The notes beneath the pieces were generated by a model, which had not been told where the DNA came from, ran no database searches, and was given only the letters and a program-made list of their open reading frames with translations. The position numbers were made by a program, and so were the translations under genes. This document shows, piece by piece, positions 12,334 to 24,406 of a stretch of 64,000 nt of DNA; position 1 is the stretch's first letter, and every line of letters starts with the position of its first letter. Source of the DNA: Smallanthus sonchifolius (taxonomy: Eukaryota; Streptophyta; Magnoliopsida; Asterales; Asteraceae); assembly GCA_023525975.1 (NCBI GenBank), contig CM042032.1, positions 69,772,260-69,836,259 of the forward strand. Reading direction: 5' to 3'.

Positions 12334-13347
12334 ATTTGATATCCTAATTAAATTTACGTTGGTATAACGCGTAACCAGATTTAATTAATAAACTCTTTTA
12401 TTAATTTTAGGAGTTTTAAATAAACAAAATCTCTATTTTATTTATTATTCTAAAAACTTAATTTTAATTATAAAACCAACTATTTAATTTTAAAATCTTC
12501 ACGTGGTAACTAAAATCCAATTTTAATACCTCGTCGTTTTTAATCGTGTTTTTTAGTTTTAAAAACCCATTCTGAAACTTATTTGTTTGTTTTAATAAAA
12601 TCATTTTGCATCCAAATATGACATATTAACCACGCAAAATATATAAACAAACAAGCAATAGAAATAATTGTAAATCCGAGCCAACAGTTTCTTCAGTGCC
12701 TCAAGAGCTAATTAAGGCATTGGTAAAAAAAGTTAGGGACAATTTTAAACACCTAAAATTGCTCCCACTTGCTGACACCTTCCTTGACTCCTGGTTTCGT
12801 ATTGCCCGTTTTCATTTCAACTTGATTTCTGCGTCATGTCTCATCTTGTCTTGTCTTCAATTTTGGTTACAATTAAAATAAAATAAAAACCCTATTCTAT
12901 TACAATAACGACTTCTAAAACAGCTCCAGAAATTATAATACAAGAATACAAACTCTTTAGTTTCTTACCTTAGATCTTGTTGGAATGTGTTGAAGACTTG
13001 ACTATCGATATCCACAACGATACAATGACGAAAGGTGCTAGCCAATATGCGAAATCACCTACAATCGGTAAAACGGGAGCCTCGGGCTCCCTTGGTTGCT
13101 CACGTCCGAAACTTCCAAGAGGGGAGGGAGGTGGTGACGAGGGTAGGGTGGTCGAGGCTTGAGTTTCTCCAAAATCTCTTATTTCAAATCAAATGATTTG
13201 AGCGATCCAAATTGCCGTTCAAAAAAAATCAACAATGAATATTCCAAGGACTAATCCTTATTTGAAATTCAAATTTGGTTTATATATTCATATATATGTA
13301 TATAAATTTTTGAAAATATATATCTATATATATAATTTTTGAAATCT
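12334..13347. other. Unassigned AT-rich sequence
   Basis: No recognisable gene. Two 61-codon open frames (12696-12881, 12977-13162) have no known motif. It may continue the older host element interrupted at 9240. Confidence 0.4.
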
Positions 13348-13383
13348 TTAATATATGGGGAAAGTGAATATGGTGTTGTTAGG

Positions 13384-13631
13384 TGACGACGTATGATGAA
13401 AGGATCATACATAAGGGGCCTAAAAGAAAGAAATCTAACTTCTTAACCACCATGAGGGCCCATGAGAAGAAGGAACCAATAAGAAAGGGGCTGTCACTAT
13501 CATGCGGTTAGAGGAAAGAGAATGTAAAAATCCTATAAATAGAAGGTGATCTCATAGATGAAAGGGATCCAGGGCCTGTACTTGATTGAATTCGGGAATT
13601 ATTATCAAAGTGGAGTTTTTACATCTCTTCA
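13384..13631 (+). repeat. 5' LTR of the Tat element
   Basis: 248 bp, TG...CA, with a TATA box (CCTATAAATAG around 13533-13543). It pairs with 23277-23524 and differs at about five transition sites. It lies 27 bp inside the left end of the MITE. Confidence 0.95.
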
Positions 13632-13632
13632 T

Positions 13633-13650
13633 TGGCGCCATCTCGGTCGA
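13633..13650 (+). other. Primer binding site, tRNA-Asp-like
   Basis: TGGCGCC starts one base after the 5' LTR and matches the complement of the 3' end of plant tRNA-Asp. The following bases agree only in part. Confidence 0.6.
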
Positions 13651-13692
13651 ACAATAGTTACAACGGTATCCTGAATTCAATCTTTGCTTGCA

Positions 13693-15955
13693 ATGGATAA
13701 CATACAATCAGATTATGAATCCGATGAGGAAAGAAATCACATTACAAACACAGGGGCACCAACAGGAGATTCACAATCTCAAGTCGGTATTCTTATGACT
13801 TCTTCGATGAAGGAACGTCTGGCACAAGCTCAAAACCATCCAGCAGATGTGTTGCCAGCAGCAGCAGCATCTCATCTTCACACTTTGCATACTAATATAC
13901 CTGCCTCGTTGCCTTCGCAGGCGGTCTTTTCATCCCCCATACCGCCTCTAATACCAACTACCTTTCCCACCCAAGTTACCCGGGACCTCTCGCAACCTGC
14001 AATACCACCCAGTTTCTCACATATCACCACATCTGGTATACCCATCTATAATTTGCCGCAACTCATTACAACCACTGCTGGAATACCTCCCCTTCCCGTT
14101 TCCAATACCCCGCATGTTCCCGGATCCCTCCCTTACACCCTGCCATTACTCGCATGTAACGAATGGTGGATGGAACAACAACGCCGGGCCCGAATGGACG
14201 AACAGTTTTGGAAAGAAATACGCCTGGCAGAACTCCGGAACCGTTTAACATTTGAAGAAACCGCTTATGCCACACCGGGGGGATTCACATCTGCATGCAC
14301 TACCGGATCTCTCGCCGGAGGGCAGTCCGCTCCTCTCACCCATCCGTACAGCACGCAGGGGCTTTCTCCCGCACTCATACCTGTACCCGGGAATACTCCT
14401 CTAATGGACATCCATCGCCCGTACCGACCAACAGCTTTGTTAACACAATCTAAGTTCACACCCCAAATAGCTCAAGCGGAAATACTGCGTAAATTAAAAA
14501 TGCCATCCACAGTGGGGAAATATGATGGTACCACAGATCCGGACGATCACATCAATGTTTTTATTAGTGCTGGCGGGGTAGAGAGATGGGCCCTGCATGA
14601 ATGGTGTCACATGTTTGTTCAAACCTTGGTCGGGACAGCTCGCCTTTGGTACGATAGTTTACCTGTAGGCCGGATCGACAGTTTTGATGAATTCTTGGAA
14701 AAGTTCATGCAACAATTTAATCAGCAAAAACGACACACGAAAGACAAGACAGAAATACTTCACATCCGGAGACGAGACGGGGAATCGGTGGAAGATTTCA
14801 TTACCCGGTATAACAAAGAAAGTTTGCAAATAGTCGGGGCAGGGGAGGATTTAATGATCGCAGGTTTCATTCAAGGCATCCGACATGATGAGCTCATCCG
14901 TAGGCTCCATGGCCTGGACGGTTTACCAAAAAACCATGAAAGAACTGATGACTGCCGCTCGTGCCTTCGTCCGGGCAGAAAGATCCGTCCGGAGCACTCA
15001 TGAGTATGATAAAAAGGATCAGCGAAGTGATCGAACGGGAAAACAACCACACTCCTCCAGACAGACTCAACGTTTTCAAGGACCTAGCACGTGGACGAGG
15101 CCTCTCCCGTACACCCGCCCGGAACCTGCTAGATCTGTCAATACCTCCACAAGGTTTAAAGGTAATCCGGAGAGTAGGGGAGTTGCGTGGATTAACAAGT
15201 TGGTCAAAAGCCCCCGGGAAGTTCTTCTAAAAGAAAAAACAACACTAGAACCCCCGCGACCTCTCAACCCAAAGTCCGTACAAGATCCCAAACGGTATTG
15301 TGATTTCCAGAAAGACACTGGGCATGACACAGATCATTGTTGGCATTTACAAAAACAAATTGACATGGCCATACAAACCGGCAAACTTTCCCATCTATTA
15401 AAAGAAATTCATATAGGACCACCGAGAAGAAAGAATGCAGGCAAAAAACCGGTGCGTGACTTATGCATGATAATGAATGAGGAGTCATCAAGCTCACGGG
15501 GTTATAAACGCGGGGGGGGGGCACAACTGGAAGCCTGGATGGAACAACCGCTTACTTTCCCGCCTGTTCATGGGGGTGCCTCGTCCACCAGTCCAGTAGT
15601 AATCACAGCATTAGTAGGTGACTACCGCATCAGTCGAATTTTAGTCGACAGTGGAGCTTCAATGGACGTCATGTATGAGCAGCTTTTCAGACGTCTGGAT
15701 ATGGAAGATCAAAAAACCTTGGAACCTACCGACATTGATCTCATAGGGTTTTTCGGGGAATCTGTGATCCTTCTAGGACAACTCACACTATCAATGACCC
15801 TAGAAGAAGGCGCAAAAATTCGTACGGTCCTCGTGACTTTCATAGTAATCCCGGCTATTTCAAAAAATAACTTGATACTCGGACGACCAGGTTTTGCGTC
15901 TTTTCATGCAGCCGTGTCCACTCCGCTATCGCATTCCCAACTCCTAAGGGAGTAG
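13693..15955 (+). pseudogene. gag and protease of the Tat element (frameshifted)
   Basis: The first ATG is at 13693. A proline/serine-rich N-terminus leads into a Retrotrans_gag-type domain (about 14480-14930: GKYDGTTDPDDHINVF, ARLWYDSLP, IRRRDGESVEDFITRYN). The frame shifts in a run of six A (14928-14933), and the product continues in another frame that opens at 14885. That part holds a degenerate zinc-knuckle-like segment (CDFQKDTGHDTDHC; a Gln stands where a His is usual) and an aspartic protease (ILVDSGASMDVMY, then LGRPGF). A second frame disruption lies near 15900-15930, and the frame stops at 15953-15955. The protein would be capsid plus protease, but this copy cannot make it uninterrupted. 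Confidence 0.9.
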
Positions 15956-18900
15956 CGGTGGTGTATGCTGACCAAATCATGGAAGTATTACAAGCACAAA
16001 CCAGCCGGACCTCGTATAAAGATCATTTTGACACTCACGTGAAAAGTACATATGAACCGGAGAGGTGGATTATGAACCCCGCATACCCGGAACAGATAAT
16101 TACCATTGGACACACCTTATCCCCCGCAGGGCGAGACCGTTTGAAGCAGTTGTTACGAAACAACATAGACGTTTTTGCATGGAAACCGGCAGATATGAAG
16201 GGAGTTCCACGGGAATTAGCCGAACATCGCCTACATGTATACAAGACTGCTAACTCGGTAACTCAAAAACGACGGAGGATGGGCTCGGATAGAAGCAGGG
16301 CAGCTGTGGATCAAGTCCGGGATCTAGTTAACGCGGGGATCCTCCGAGAAGTTTGTTACCCTTCATGGATCGCCAATCCAGTAATGGTAAAGAAAGGAAA
16401 TGGTACTTGGCGTATGTGTATCGACTACAAGAATCTAAATAGTGCATGTCCTAAGGACGCCTACCCCTTACCAGAAATTGATCTGAAAATCGACTCGTTA
16501 GCCCCTTTCCGTTTCAAATGTTTTTTGGATGCTTACAAAGGCTATCATCAAATTCCCATGGCCAAAGAAGACGAAGAGAAAACAGCTTTTATCACCGACA
16601 TCGGCGTTTTTTGTAACACAAAAATGCCGTTTGGATTAAAGAACGCGGGGGCTACTTACCAAAGGCTCATGGACAAAGTATTCAAGCCTCAAATTGGTAA
16701 AAATTTAGATATCTATGTCGACGACTTGGTCATCAAAAGCCATGATGAAACAAAACTCCTAGTGGGCATCGTTGAGACGTTTTTAAGGTTGAAAGAATCC
16801 CGAATAATGTTAAACCCAGGGAAATGTTCGTTTGGAGTAGAGGAAGGAAGATTCCTTGGTGTGATGGTCACCAAGGAAGGTTTCCAGGCAAATCCGGAAA
16901 AGGTTTCAGCTATCACCCGGATGCCTTCCCCGTCATCCATCAAGGAGGTGCAAGCATTGAATGGACGTTTGGTGGCAATAAAACGATTTCTGGCTAAGCA
17001 TGCAGAAAGATCTCTACCTTTCATCCAAACTCTGAAAAATTGTCTCAACAAAGCACATTTCCAATGGACGGACCAAGCAGAGGAGGCCTTCCAGCAGCTG
17101 AAACTGTACCTTGCGAAACTCCCCACCCTTACGGCACCAGAAAAAGAAGAGAAGTTAACAGCATATATCGCAGCGGCGGATGCGGCCATTAGCGCCGTCC
17201 TCATGGTTGAAAGGAAAGGTGTGCAAACTCCTATCTACTATGTCAGTCGGGTGTTAACAGACCCGGAGACAAGGTACTCCCTACTAGAGAAATTAACCTT
17301 GGCTTTAGTACATGCATCTCGAAGATTGCATCGATACTTCCAAACCCATCCGGTGGAAATACTCACCAATTTTCCTATCCAGCAAGTGTTAAAAAAATCC
17401 GAGTTATCCGGAAGATTAGCCAAGTGGGCGGTTGAATTAGGAGCTCTTAGTCTGGAATACAAGCCTCGAACCGCATTAAAAGGGCAGGTCATTGCCGATT
17501 TCCTTGCGGAAATACCGGAGGGGCGAGAGATAGAGATCACCAATGACCCATTTATAGCCGAAATACAGATCAAAGCACCTCAATGGTGGTCGTTATATAC
17601 TGATAGGGCTTCAAGCATGGAAGGGTCTAGGGCCGGGCTTATGTTACTTAGCCCAGAGGGGGTGGAAATCACATATGCGGTAAAATTAAACTTTAAAAGC
17701 ACGAACAACGAAGCTGAATATGAAGCCTTGTTAGCCGGATTGCGATTAGCAGCGACCATGAAAGCCCAGCACATCCGGGCACACGTGGACTCACTCTTAG
17801 TGGCTAACCAAGTGAATAAGATTTACGAAGCCAAGGGGAAGATGATGATCGAATACTTAAAAAAGACTAAAGAGATGATGTTGCAATTTCAAGAGTGTAG
17901 CATAAAGCATATTCCTCGAAGTCAAAATCGGAAAACAGATGCTTTAAGTAAACTGGCGTCGGTCCAGTTCGCTCACTTGGAAAAAGAGATACGAGTACAA
18001 ACATTGGATAAGCCCTCCGTTTGCACAAAAGAAATTAGTCACCTTGAGGACGTTGGTTGGACATGGATGACGCCCTTGGTGGCATATTTGAAGGAATGAA
18101 CTTTGCCAGAAGATAGAGCAGAAGCGTTAAAGTTGCGAACAAAAGCCTTACAGTATCAGCTGATAGACGACCGGCTCTATAGAAGAACTTTCCTAGGGCC
18201 TCTGTTAAGATGTGTTGGTCAAAAGGAAGCTGAACTATTAGTCAAAGAGGTGCATGAAGGTTCATGTGGAATGCATGCCGGCCCAAGGATGATGGTGGCC
18301 AAGCTAATGAACATAGGATATTACTGGCCGGGAATGCATGTCACAGCAGTACAAACCTTGCAGAAGTGTTTTAGTTGTCAAAAGCACGCGCCTAAAACAT
18401 TGAAGCCTAAGAACGATCTCATACCAGTGACTGGAGCATGGACTTTTCAAAAGTGGGGAATAGACATTGTGTAGGTCCTCAGGACCTACACATTGTCGGA
18501 CAATTCCCGGAAGCACCCGGACGCGTCAAATTCTTAATCATCGCTGTGGATTATTTCACCAAATGGGTGGAAGCTAAGGCAGTTGCAACAATTACTACCA
18601 CCCAGATCAAAAAATTTGTGTGGGTATATATAATATGTCGCTTTGGCCTCCCTCTATACCTGATGAGTGACAATGGAACACAATTCGAATCATTAGCCGG
18701 ATGGTGTGAGGAAATGGGGATCCGGCAAGTTTTTACGTCCGTTGCTTAGCTGCAGGGAAACGGTCAAGTAGAACGAATCAACCAGAGCATGTTAAAGGGC
18801 ATAAAAACTAGGCTCGCAACCAAAGGGAGTTCTTGGGTTGAAGAGATACCTAGTGTATTATGGGCTCATCGCACCACCCCGAAAACAAGCAACGATGAAA

Positions 18901-19315
18901 CTCCTTTCAGTTTAACTTATGGCCACGAAGCAGTAATCCCAGTCGAAATGGGCACGCCAACGATGCGTATTGCTACAACAAATGATCGGGATAATGATCG
19001 AGAATTAAGACTGAACTTGGATCTTTTGGAAGAAAGAAGGGAACAAGCACTCATCCAAGAAGCTAAGTACAAGTAAGTTCTAGCCAAGTACTACAACAAG
19101 AATGTTGCACTTCACCAGTTCCGCCCAGGTGAATATGTTTTTAGAAACAATGAAGCCAGCAGGGCTGAGCCCGGAGGAAAGTTGGGGCCTAACTGAGAAG
19201 GGCCTTACCAGATTAAAGAATCATGGGAAAGGGGGCGCACTCCTTGACCAGGTTGGATGGAACTAACGTGCCCAGGACTTGGAATGCAACCCAACTCAGG
19301 AAATGTTATATGTAA
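15956..19315 (+). pseudogene. pol of the Tat element: RT, RNase H, archaeal-type RNase H, integrase
   Basis: A 713-codon open frame (15958-18099) holds reverse transcriptase (MCIDYKNLN, FLDAYKGYHQI, MPFGLKNAGATYQ, catalytic YVDD at about 16714), the Ty3 RNase H, and a second archaeal-type RNase H (YTDRASS, NNEAEYEAL, HVDSLLVANQ, KTDALSKL; the DEDD residues are kept although the usual Gly after YTD is Arg). That second domain marks the Tat lineage. A stop at 18097 precedes the integrase. The integrase has its zinc finger (VHEGSCGMH, CFSCQKH), the first Asp (WGIDIV), then a frame break with a palindrome at 18470-18500, the second Asp (MSDNGTQF), a stop at 18747 just before the Glu (GNGQVE), and a further stop at 19074. 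The C-terminal part runs to about 19315 with more frame damage. Confidence 0.93.
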
Positions 19316-19416
19316 TCCTTATGGCCGTGTTCATGGTTTTTTAAGAAACAAAAAAAAGAAGAGCATGTTTTCAAAGACATAAAGAAAATCCCCGTTTTAT
19401 AATCAATCTAGCATTT

Positions 19417-20340
19417 TTAAAAGACCGGATCAATGTATCCGGCATCATAAAAAGCCGGGCCACGTGTCCGGCACCATGAAAAGATTGGATTTTAATCCAA
19501 CATTTTAAAAGACCGGATCAATGTATCCGGCACCATAAAAGACCGGGACACGTGTCCGGCACCATGAAAAGATTGGATTTTAATCCAACATTTTAAAAGA
19601 CCGGATCAATGTATTCGGCACCATAAAAGACCGGGCCACGTGTCCGGCACCATGAAAAGATTGGATTTTAATCCAATATTTTAAAAGACCGGATCAATGT
19701 ATCCGGCACCATAAAAGACCGGGCCACGTGTCCGGCACCATGAAAAGATTGGATTTTAATCCAACATTTTAAAAGACCGGATCAATGTATCCGGCACCAT
19801 AAAAGACCGGGCCACGTGTCCGGCACCATGAAAAGATTGGATTTTAATCCAACATTAAAAAAGACCGGATCAATGTATCTGGCACCATAAAAGACCGGAC
19901 CACGTGTCCGGCACCATGAAAAGATTAGATTTTAATCCAACATTTTAAAAGACCGGATCAATGTATCCGGCACCATAAAAGACCGGGCCACGTGTCCGGC
20001 ACCATGAAAAGATTGGATTTTAATCCAACATTTTAAAAGACCGGATCAATGTATCCGGCACCATAAAAGACCGGGCCACGTGTCCGAAACCATGAAAAGA
20101 TTGGATTTTAATCCAACACATAAAAGACGGGACCACGTGTCCGGAACCATGAAAAGATTGGATTTTAATCCAACATTTTAAAAGACCGAATCAATGTATC
20201 CGACACCATAAAAGACCGGGCCACGTGTCCGGCACCATGAAAAGATTGGATTTTAATCCAACATTTTAAAAAGACCGGATCAATGTATCCGGCACCATAA
20301 AAGGCCGGACCACGTGTCCGGCACCATGAAAAGATCGGAT
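19417..20340. repeat. 88-bp tandem repeat array in the Tat 3' region (about 10.5 units)
   Basis: Each 88-bp unit is made of three related sub-units of about 29 bp starting AAAAGAYYGG. Each sub-unit has its own palindrome: CCGGATCAATGTATCCGG, CCGGGCCACGTGTCCGG and TTGGATTTTAATCCAA. One unit around 20110-20135 is truncated. The core CACGTG (G-box) appears eleven times. Such arrays in the 3' untranslated region are known from Tat/Ogre elements and can seed satellites. The array lies between the end of pol and the 3' end of the antisense gene. Confidence 0.95.
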
Positions 20341-20490
20341 TTGCAAATATTTAAGGATGAAGTAAAGCATAACACATAAAAAGGATATTTGCATTCAAAT
20401 GTAAAAAAGTAAGTACATAAACAAGATTACAGTATCAAAAAGTAAAAGGGCACGCAGGCTCCAAAAAAGATAAATAAAAATACAAAGAGG

Positions 20491-22965
20491 TCAGTCTTCA
20501 ATGGTAAGAACATCCCTGATCTCCTTAAGATCTGATTGATCAGCCAAGGAGGCAAGAGTACCTACAACGGGGAACTCCATAGTATCAAAGGCATCTTGCC
20601 TCTGAGTAAGTATAGTACGGGCCTCCGGGCTCCAGCCAGGGAGACTCTCCAAAGATAAACCAGTTTTCCCTGCTTGGAATCCATAGGATAGCCCATCATG
20701 ATAACCCGCCGCTTCAGCAGCTCCGTTCAAACCAACTACCCCATCAATAAACTCATCATTACCCCTGACTGCCTCCGCCACACTGGAAAACCCTTTCGCC
20801 ACCAACCACCTCCTATCCTCCTTCAATAAAGCTAACTCTTTCACCATTTTAGCCTTCTCCACCTCAAAACCCTCCCTCTCCTTCTCGAAAGACACAACCT
20901 TTCCCTCCAACATATCCAACCTTTCCTTGGACACCTTCAACTCCTCATCTTTCTCCGCCACCTGAAATGCCAGGTCCTCGGAGCGTGTCTTTGCTTCCCG
21001 GATCATTTGGGCACGTTTCTCAAGCTCTTTATTCGTCCGCGAGCAGGCCTCAGTAAACTCTGCCCGGGCTTTCGAGTGAGCGGCATCCCTCTCTTTCAAT
21101 TGCCAATCCAGTTTTTTCACCTCCTGTGTGAGCGTCAACACCTTACCCGCATCTTCGTTTTTCTGAGCTAAAGCTTTCCTCAGATGAGCAACTTCCCTAC
21201 GACCCTCATCCCATTACCGACATATCTCGGGCATAACCGCCATACTCTCAACCCAGCTCAAAGCAGCTCTATCGGACAACACTTCCGGGGAGCAGGTTGA
21301 GTGGCGTAGTCGCTCAGCTGGGGGAAAAGCCTGCAACAAGAACGTCCGGCACAGATGGGGATCTGTTAAATAGTCACCCTGCAAAATATTCCAGTTAGGA
21401 ACATGTTTGGACTTAGAATCTGCCGGAGTCCAAGTCTCAGATTGGGTGGGCATTCTAAAGTCTGATTGGCTCGTGTGCACACAAGAAGATCTGGGGGAAT
21501 GAACCTCCCCAGTTCCCGCCGGTGCCTTCTCCTTCTCCTTCCCTCTATCCCGGGGAGGGATTTGAGTTCCCGCCGGTATGCTCTTGGGAACAGGAGAAGG
21601 TTTGACCTTAGGGACAGAAGGCTGAAGATTAGGACCTTCCGGGTTTTTAACAGCAGTTTTGGCTGTTTGCATGACTGGGCAAGTAGGAGTAACCCCTTTA
21701 CCAGTTTTTAAGCCTAAAAAGCATCGGAAAGGAGAATATCAGAAATAATATTCTTTACATTTAACAAAGAAAAACAGAACGGATACACACCTTCGGGACT
21801 CGCTCCCGGGGCCTTCTTTCCAGCAGCATAAGCCTCGGTCAGCTTTCGCCTTTTCTTCTGAGACGAGAGTACTTTCTTTCCGGAAGCTTTTTTCCTTACT
21901 AGAATCTCTTCAGGTTCATCTTCTTGATTTTCTGAAACAATGCATCAACTTAAAACAAAGAGCAGAAGAGAAAGGAAGGAAACAACCAAACATTCATTGC
22001 ATATCAACTAACCAGTTACTAGAACCTCTTCAGCCTCTTGCAGACTAGCACGGGGAAAAAAGAAACGTTCATGAAAAACTTCAAGAACATTCCTTTCACC
22101 CGGCCCCACATTCAAATATGTCCGGGTAAGATTTTTAAAGGAATCCGAAAAAAGAACATCATAATAACTAGCAACTGCTGCAAGTGAAAGAGGGAAAACG
22201 CAGTAAATACAAACATAATATATACAGAAAAGAAAGCGTCATCTATCGAGGAGAAATGTAAAACAACATACACTTACGTTCTTTTCCCACAGAGTAAATC
22301 GGGAGACGGTCAAGCCTTCCCCAGTTCCGGCTCATACCAACACCGACAAGGGCATGTTCCGGAATCTCCTGAATGTCGGCCGGACGGGAGGTCAGTAGGG
22401 AGAAAACAGGAGTTTTCTTAAAAGCATCCAGATTAGGGGGAATGTCCACCACAGCCAGACGAAGTGACCGGATCTACATGCTGGCGGGAACCATCCAGGC
22501 CATTATGTAGAAAAACCTTTCTTTCCAACCCCGAAATCTCTGAGGGGTCTCTTTGGCATGAGGAATCACCCCGGGGCGTTTAGAGAAGGAAAACCAGCTA
22601 TCTTTCAAATATAGCTTGTAAAAATGATGAAAAATGGCAACAGAAGGGTCCTGTTTCAAGGCGATACAGCAGAACTCAAAATGCCTAATACGGCACATTC
22701 CAAGAGGGTGAACTTGGGAGAGGTGAATTTTGTAGAACTGAAGGAGATCGATAACAAAAGAAGTGATCGGAACTCTGAAATTAGCCTCAGAAAAAAAGTC
22801 AGCATATAAGGTGATTTTGCCAGAAGGAGGTTTGGCCGCCGTGCCTCCTGAAGAAGGGTACTCGGGTTCCAAATCATTAGGAATTCCATACGAAGCTTTC
22901 AATTTCTCGAAGCGCTCCACGCTCCAATTTATGGGAATCAAAGCCACGTCGGCGTTATCACCCAT
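20491..22965 (-). pseudogene. Antisense gene of the Tat element, four exons ('putative gypsy type' domain plus coiled coil)
   Basis: Minus-strand exons with GT-AG borders are 22278-22965, 22013-22177, 21791-21931 and 20491-21713. Together they give 739 codons in one consistent frame. Exon 1 (starts MGDNADVALIP) holds the domain annotated in plants as 'transposase (putative) gypsy type' (ITLYADFFSEANFRVP, FYKIHLSQVHPLGM, RIRHFEF, FFYIMAWMVP). Exon 3 is basic (RKKASGKKVLSSQKKRR), and exon 4 ends in a long heptad-like coiled coil (about residues 540-650) rich in Glu, Lys and Arg. Two in-frame stops, at 22474-22476 and 21214-21216, break it. Extra antisense frames are known in Tat elements, but their function is unknown. 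Confidence 0.82.
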
Positions 22966-23070
22966 TCGTCGAAAAAATTAACAAGATCGGAAGGAATTAA
23001 AGAAGCAAGATTCAGGAGAAATCAAAAAGGGTTTGTAAAAGACGAATAAAAGGCAACAATGCCTTACTCC

Positions 23071-23082
23071 CCCTTTTTATAG
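23071..23082 (-). promoter_or_regulatory. TATA box for the antisense gene
   Basis: CTATAAAAAGGG on the minus strand lies about 106 bp upstream of the antisense ATG at 22965, well placed for a start near 23045. The antisense gene therefore seems to have its own promoter just inside the 3' LTR. Confidence 0.6.
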
Positions 23083-23263
23083 AAAAGAGGAGATGACAAA
23101 CGGTCGGATAGCGGCGCCCTAGGAAGGGTTATGGGACTGATAGATGGGACATGCGGCAGGTTCGAAAGAAGCATTGCCCGCACGTGTCAAGTTTCTTCAT
23201 CTTCTAAAAAAAAAAGTTTTTATAGTCAATTTAATTTTTTGAAGAAACAAAGAAAATCAAATT

Positions 23264-23276
23264 GACTAGGGGGACT
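23264..23276 (+). other. Polypurine tract of the Tat element
   Basis: A G-rich run (CTAGGGGGACT) abuts the 3' LTR start TGACGACG at 23277. Confidence 0.65.
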
Positions 23277-23524
23277 TGACGACGTATGATGAAAAGATCA
23301 TACATAAGGGGCCTAAAAGAAAGAAATCTAACTTCTTAACCACCATGAGGGCCCACGAGAAGAAGGAACCAATAAGAAAGGGGCTGTCACTATCATACGG
23401 TTAGAGGAAAGAAAATGTAAAAATCCTATAAATAGAAGGTGATCTCATAGATGAAAGGGATCCAGGGCCTGTACTTGATTGAATTCAGGAATTATTATCA
23501 AAGTGGAGTTTTTACATCTCTTCA
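23277..23524 (+). repeat. 3' LTR of the Tat element
   Basis: 248 bp, matching the 5' LTR except for about five transitions, and followed by the duplication TTAGG (23525-23529). Confidence 0.95.
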
Positions 23525-24406
23525 TTAGGCATCTAAGCTTAGATGCGAAACCAATCAAAACTATGTCATTTTGATAAAAAAAAATCATCTATTCAATTAA
23601 AATAACATCCTTAATTATAACACCATCTAAAATTGATGAGATGTAATAAAATTGCAATTCAAGAATACCGTGTTGGGCAATCCAAAATTTACAGCCTCGG
23701 TTCGTGAGAGAAGTCACCACTCCAAAAATATGAATTTGTGTATCTAGGAAGATGCTAAGTTGTGCTAAGACAGAACTCAAAATCAATTTTCTATTCAATG
23801 CATACCTACACACATTCTTTTCTACTCCTAACGCTAGGTTCTCGAGTTTACTAGAGGAAAGAAAATAAAAGAAATGATTCTTTTCCTTTCTTTTCTTTTT
23901 CATTCTCTCCAAATATCTCAATTTTGGAAGGATAAAGATAAATCTTGTTTTCCTTTCATTTCCCTCTTTAAAAAAATCTCTGGAACATGCATCCCCCAAT
24001 TTCCTTTCTTTTCCCCCTTTAAAAAAAACTCTTGAACAAGGTTTCCTTCCCCTTTCTTTTCTTTTCCCTTCTTTTCTCTCCTTAAATGAGACTCGGGAAC
24101 ATAGCGTAAATAACTAATTAACCTTCTTGATCCAAATTCTTTGATATTAATGTCGCAAGGCTTCAAGAAAAATGTGAATATGGTTACGGTGCATAATTTG
24201 TTAAGATGATAATGTAAATTTTTTAGAAGCCTGCAAATTAATTGGAGAATAAAGATGAAACTTGGAAGGAGGCGAAATTATTGGAGAATAAATAGATAAA
24301 TCAAGTGATTTAAATTAAAGTTAAACTTAATCAAAACAACGTAGTTTTGATTAGTTCCGCATCTAAACTTAGATGCCTAACAGCACCATATTCACTTTCC
24401 CCTTAA

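Larger units (their letters stand above)
13384..23524 (+). mobile_element. Full-length Tat-lineage Ty3/gypsy retrotransposon (10,141 bp)
   Basis: Two 248-bp LTRs (13384-13631, 23277-23524) start TGACGACG and end CTCTTCA. The 5-bp duplication TTAGG flanks both sides (13379-13383, 23525-23529). The order is primer binding site, gag, protease, RT, RNase H, archaeal-type RNase H, integrase, tandem array, antisense gene, polypurine tract. The second RNase H domain and the long 3' region with tandem repeats and an antisense gene point to the Tat/Ogre lineage. By eye the LTRs differ at five sites, all transitions (about 2%), which suggests a fairly recent insertion, under about 1 million years at a commonly used plant rate. 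gag-pol is nevertheless broken in several places. Confidence 0.95.
13357..24402. mobile_element. MULE-type MITE split by a 10-kb retrotransposon
   Basis: The left end GGGGAAAGTGAATATGGTG (13357) matches the inverted right end at 24402. The match continues on the far side of the inserted retrotransposon (23530-23575 against 24328-24375), giving terminal inverted repeats of about 70-75 bp with few mismatches. The flanks are TTAATATAT (13348-13356) and TTAATCTAT (24403-24411), a 9-bp duplication with one mismatch as expected of Mutator-like elements. Without the insertion the element is about 900 bp and non-coding. Its internal part (23576-24327) is T/C-rich, and the minus-strand open frames there are low-complexity. 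Confidence 0.82.

Noticed and set aside
19417..20340. CRISPR-like array
   Set aside because: Units are contiguous tandem repeats without unique spacers, in a plant retrotransposon; no cas genes.
23589..24166. Lys/Glu-rich minus-strand open frames inside the MULE MITE
   Set aside because: Low-complexity pyrimidine-rich DNA on the plus strand; no domain or splice structure.
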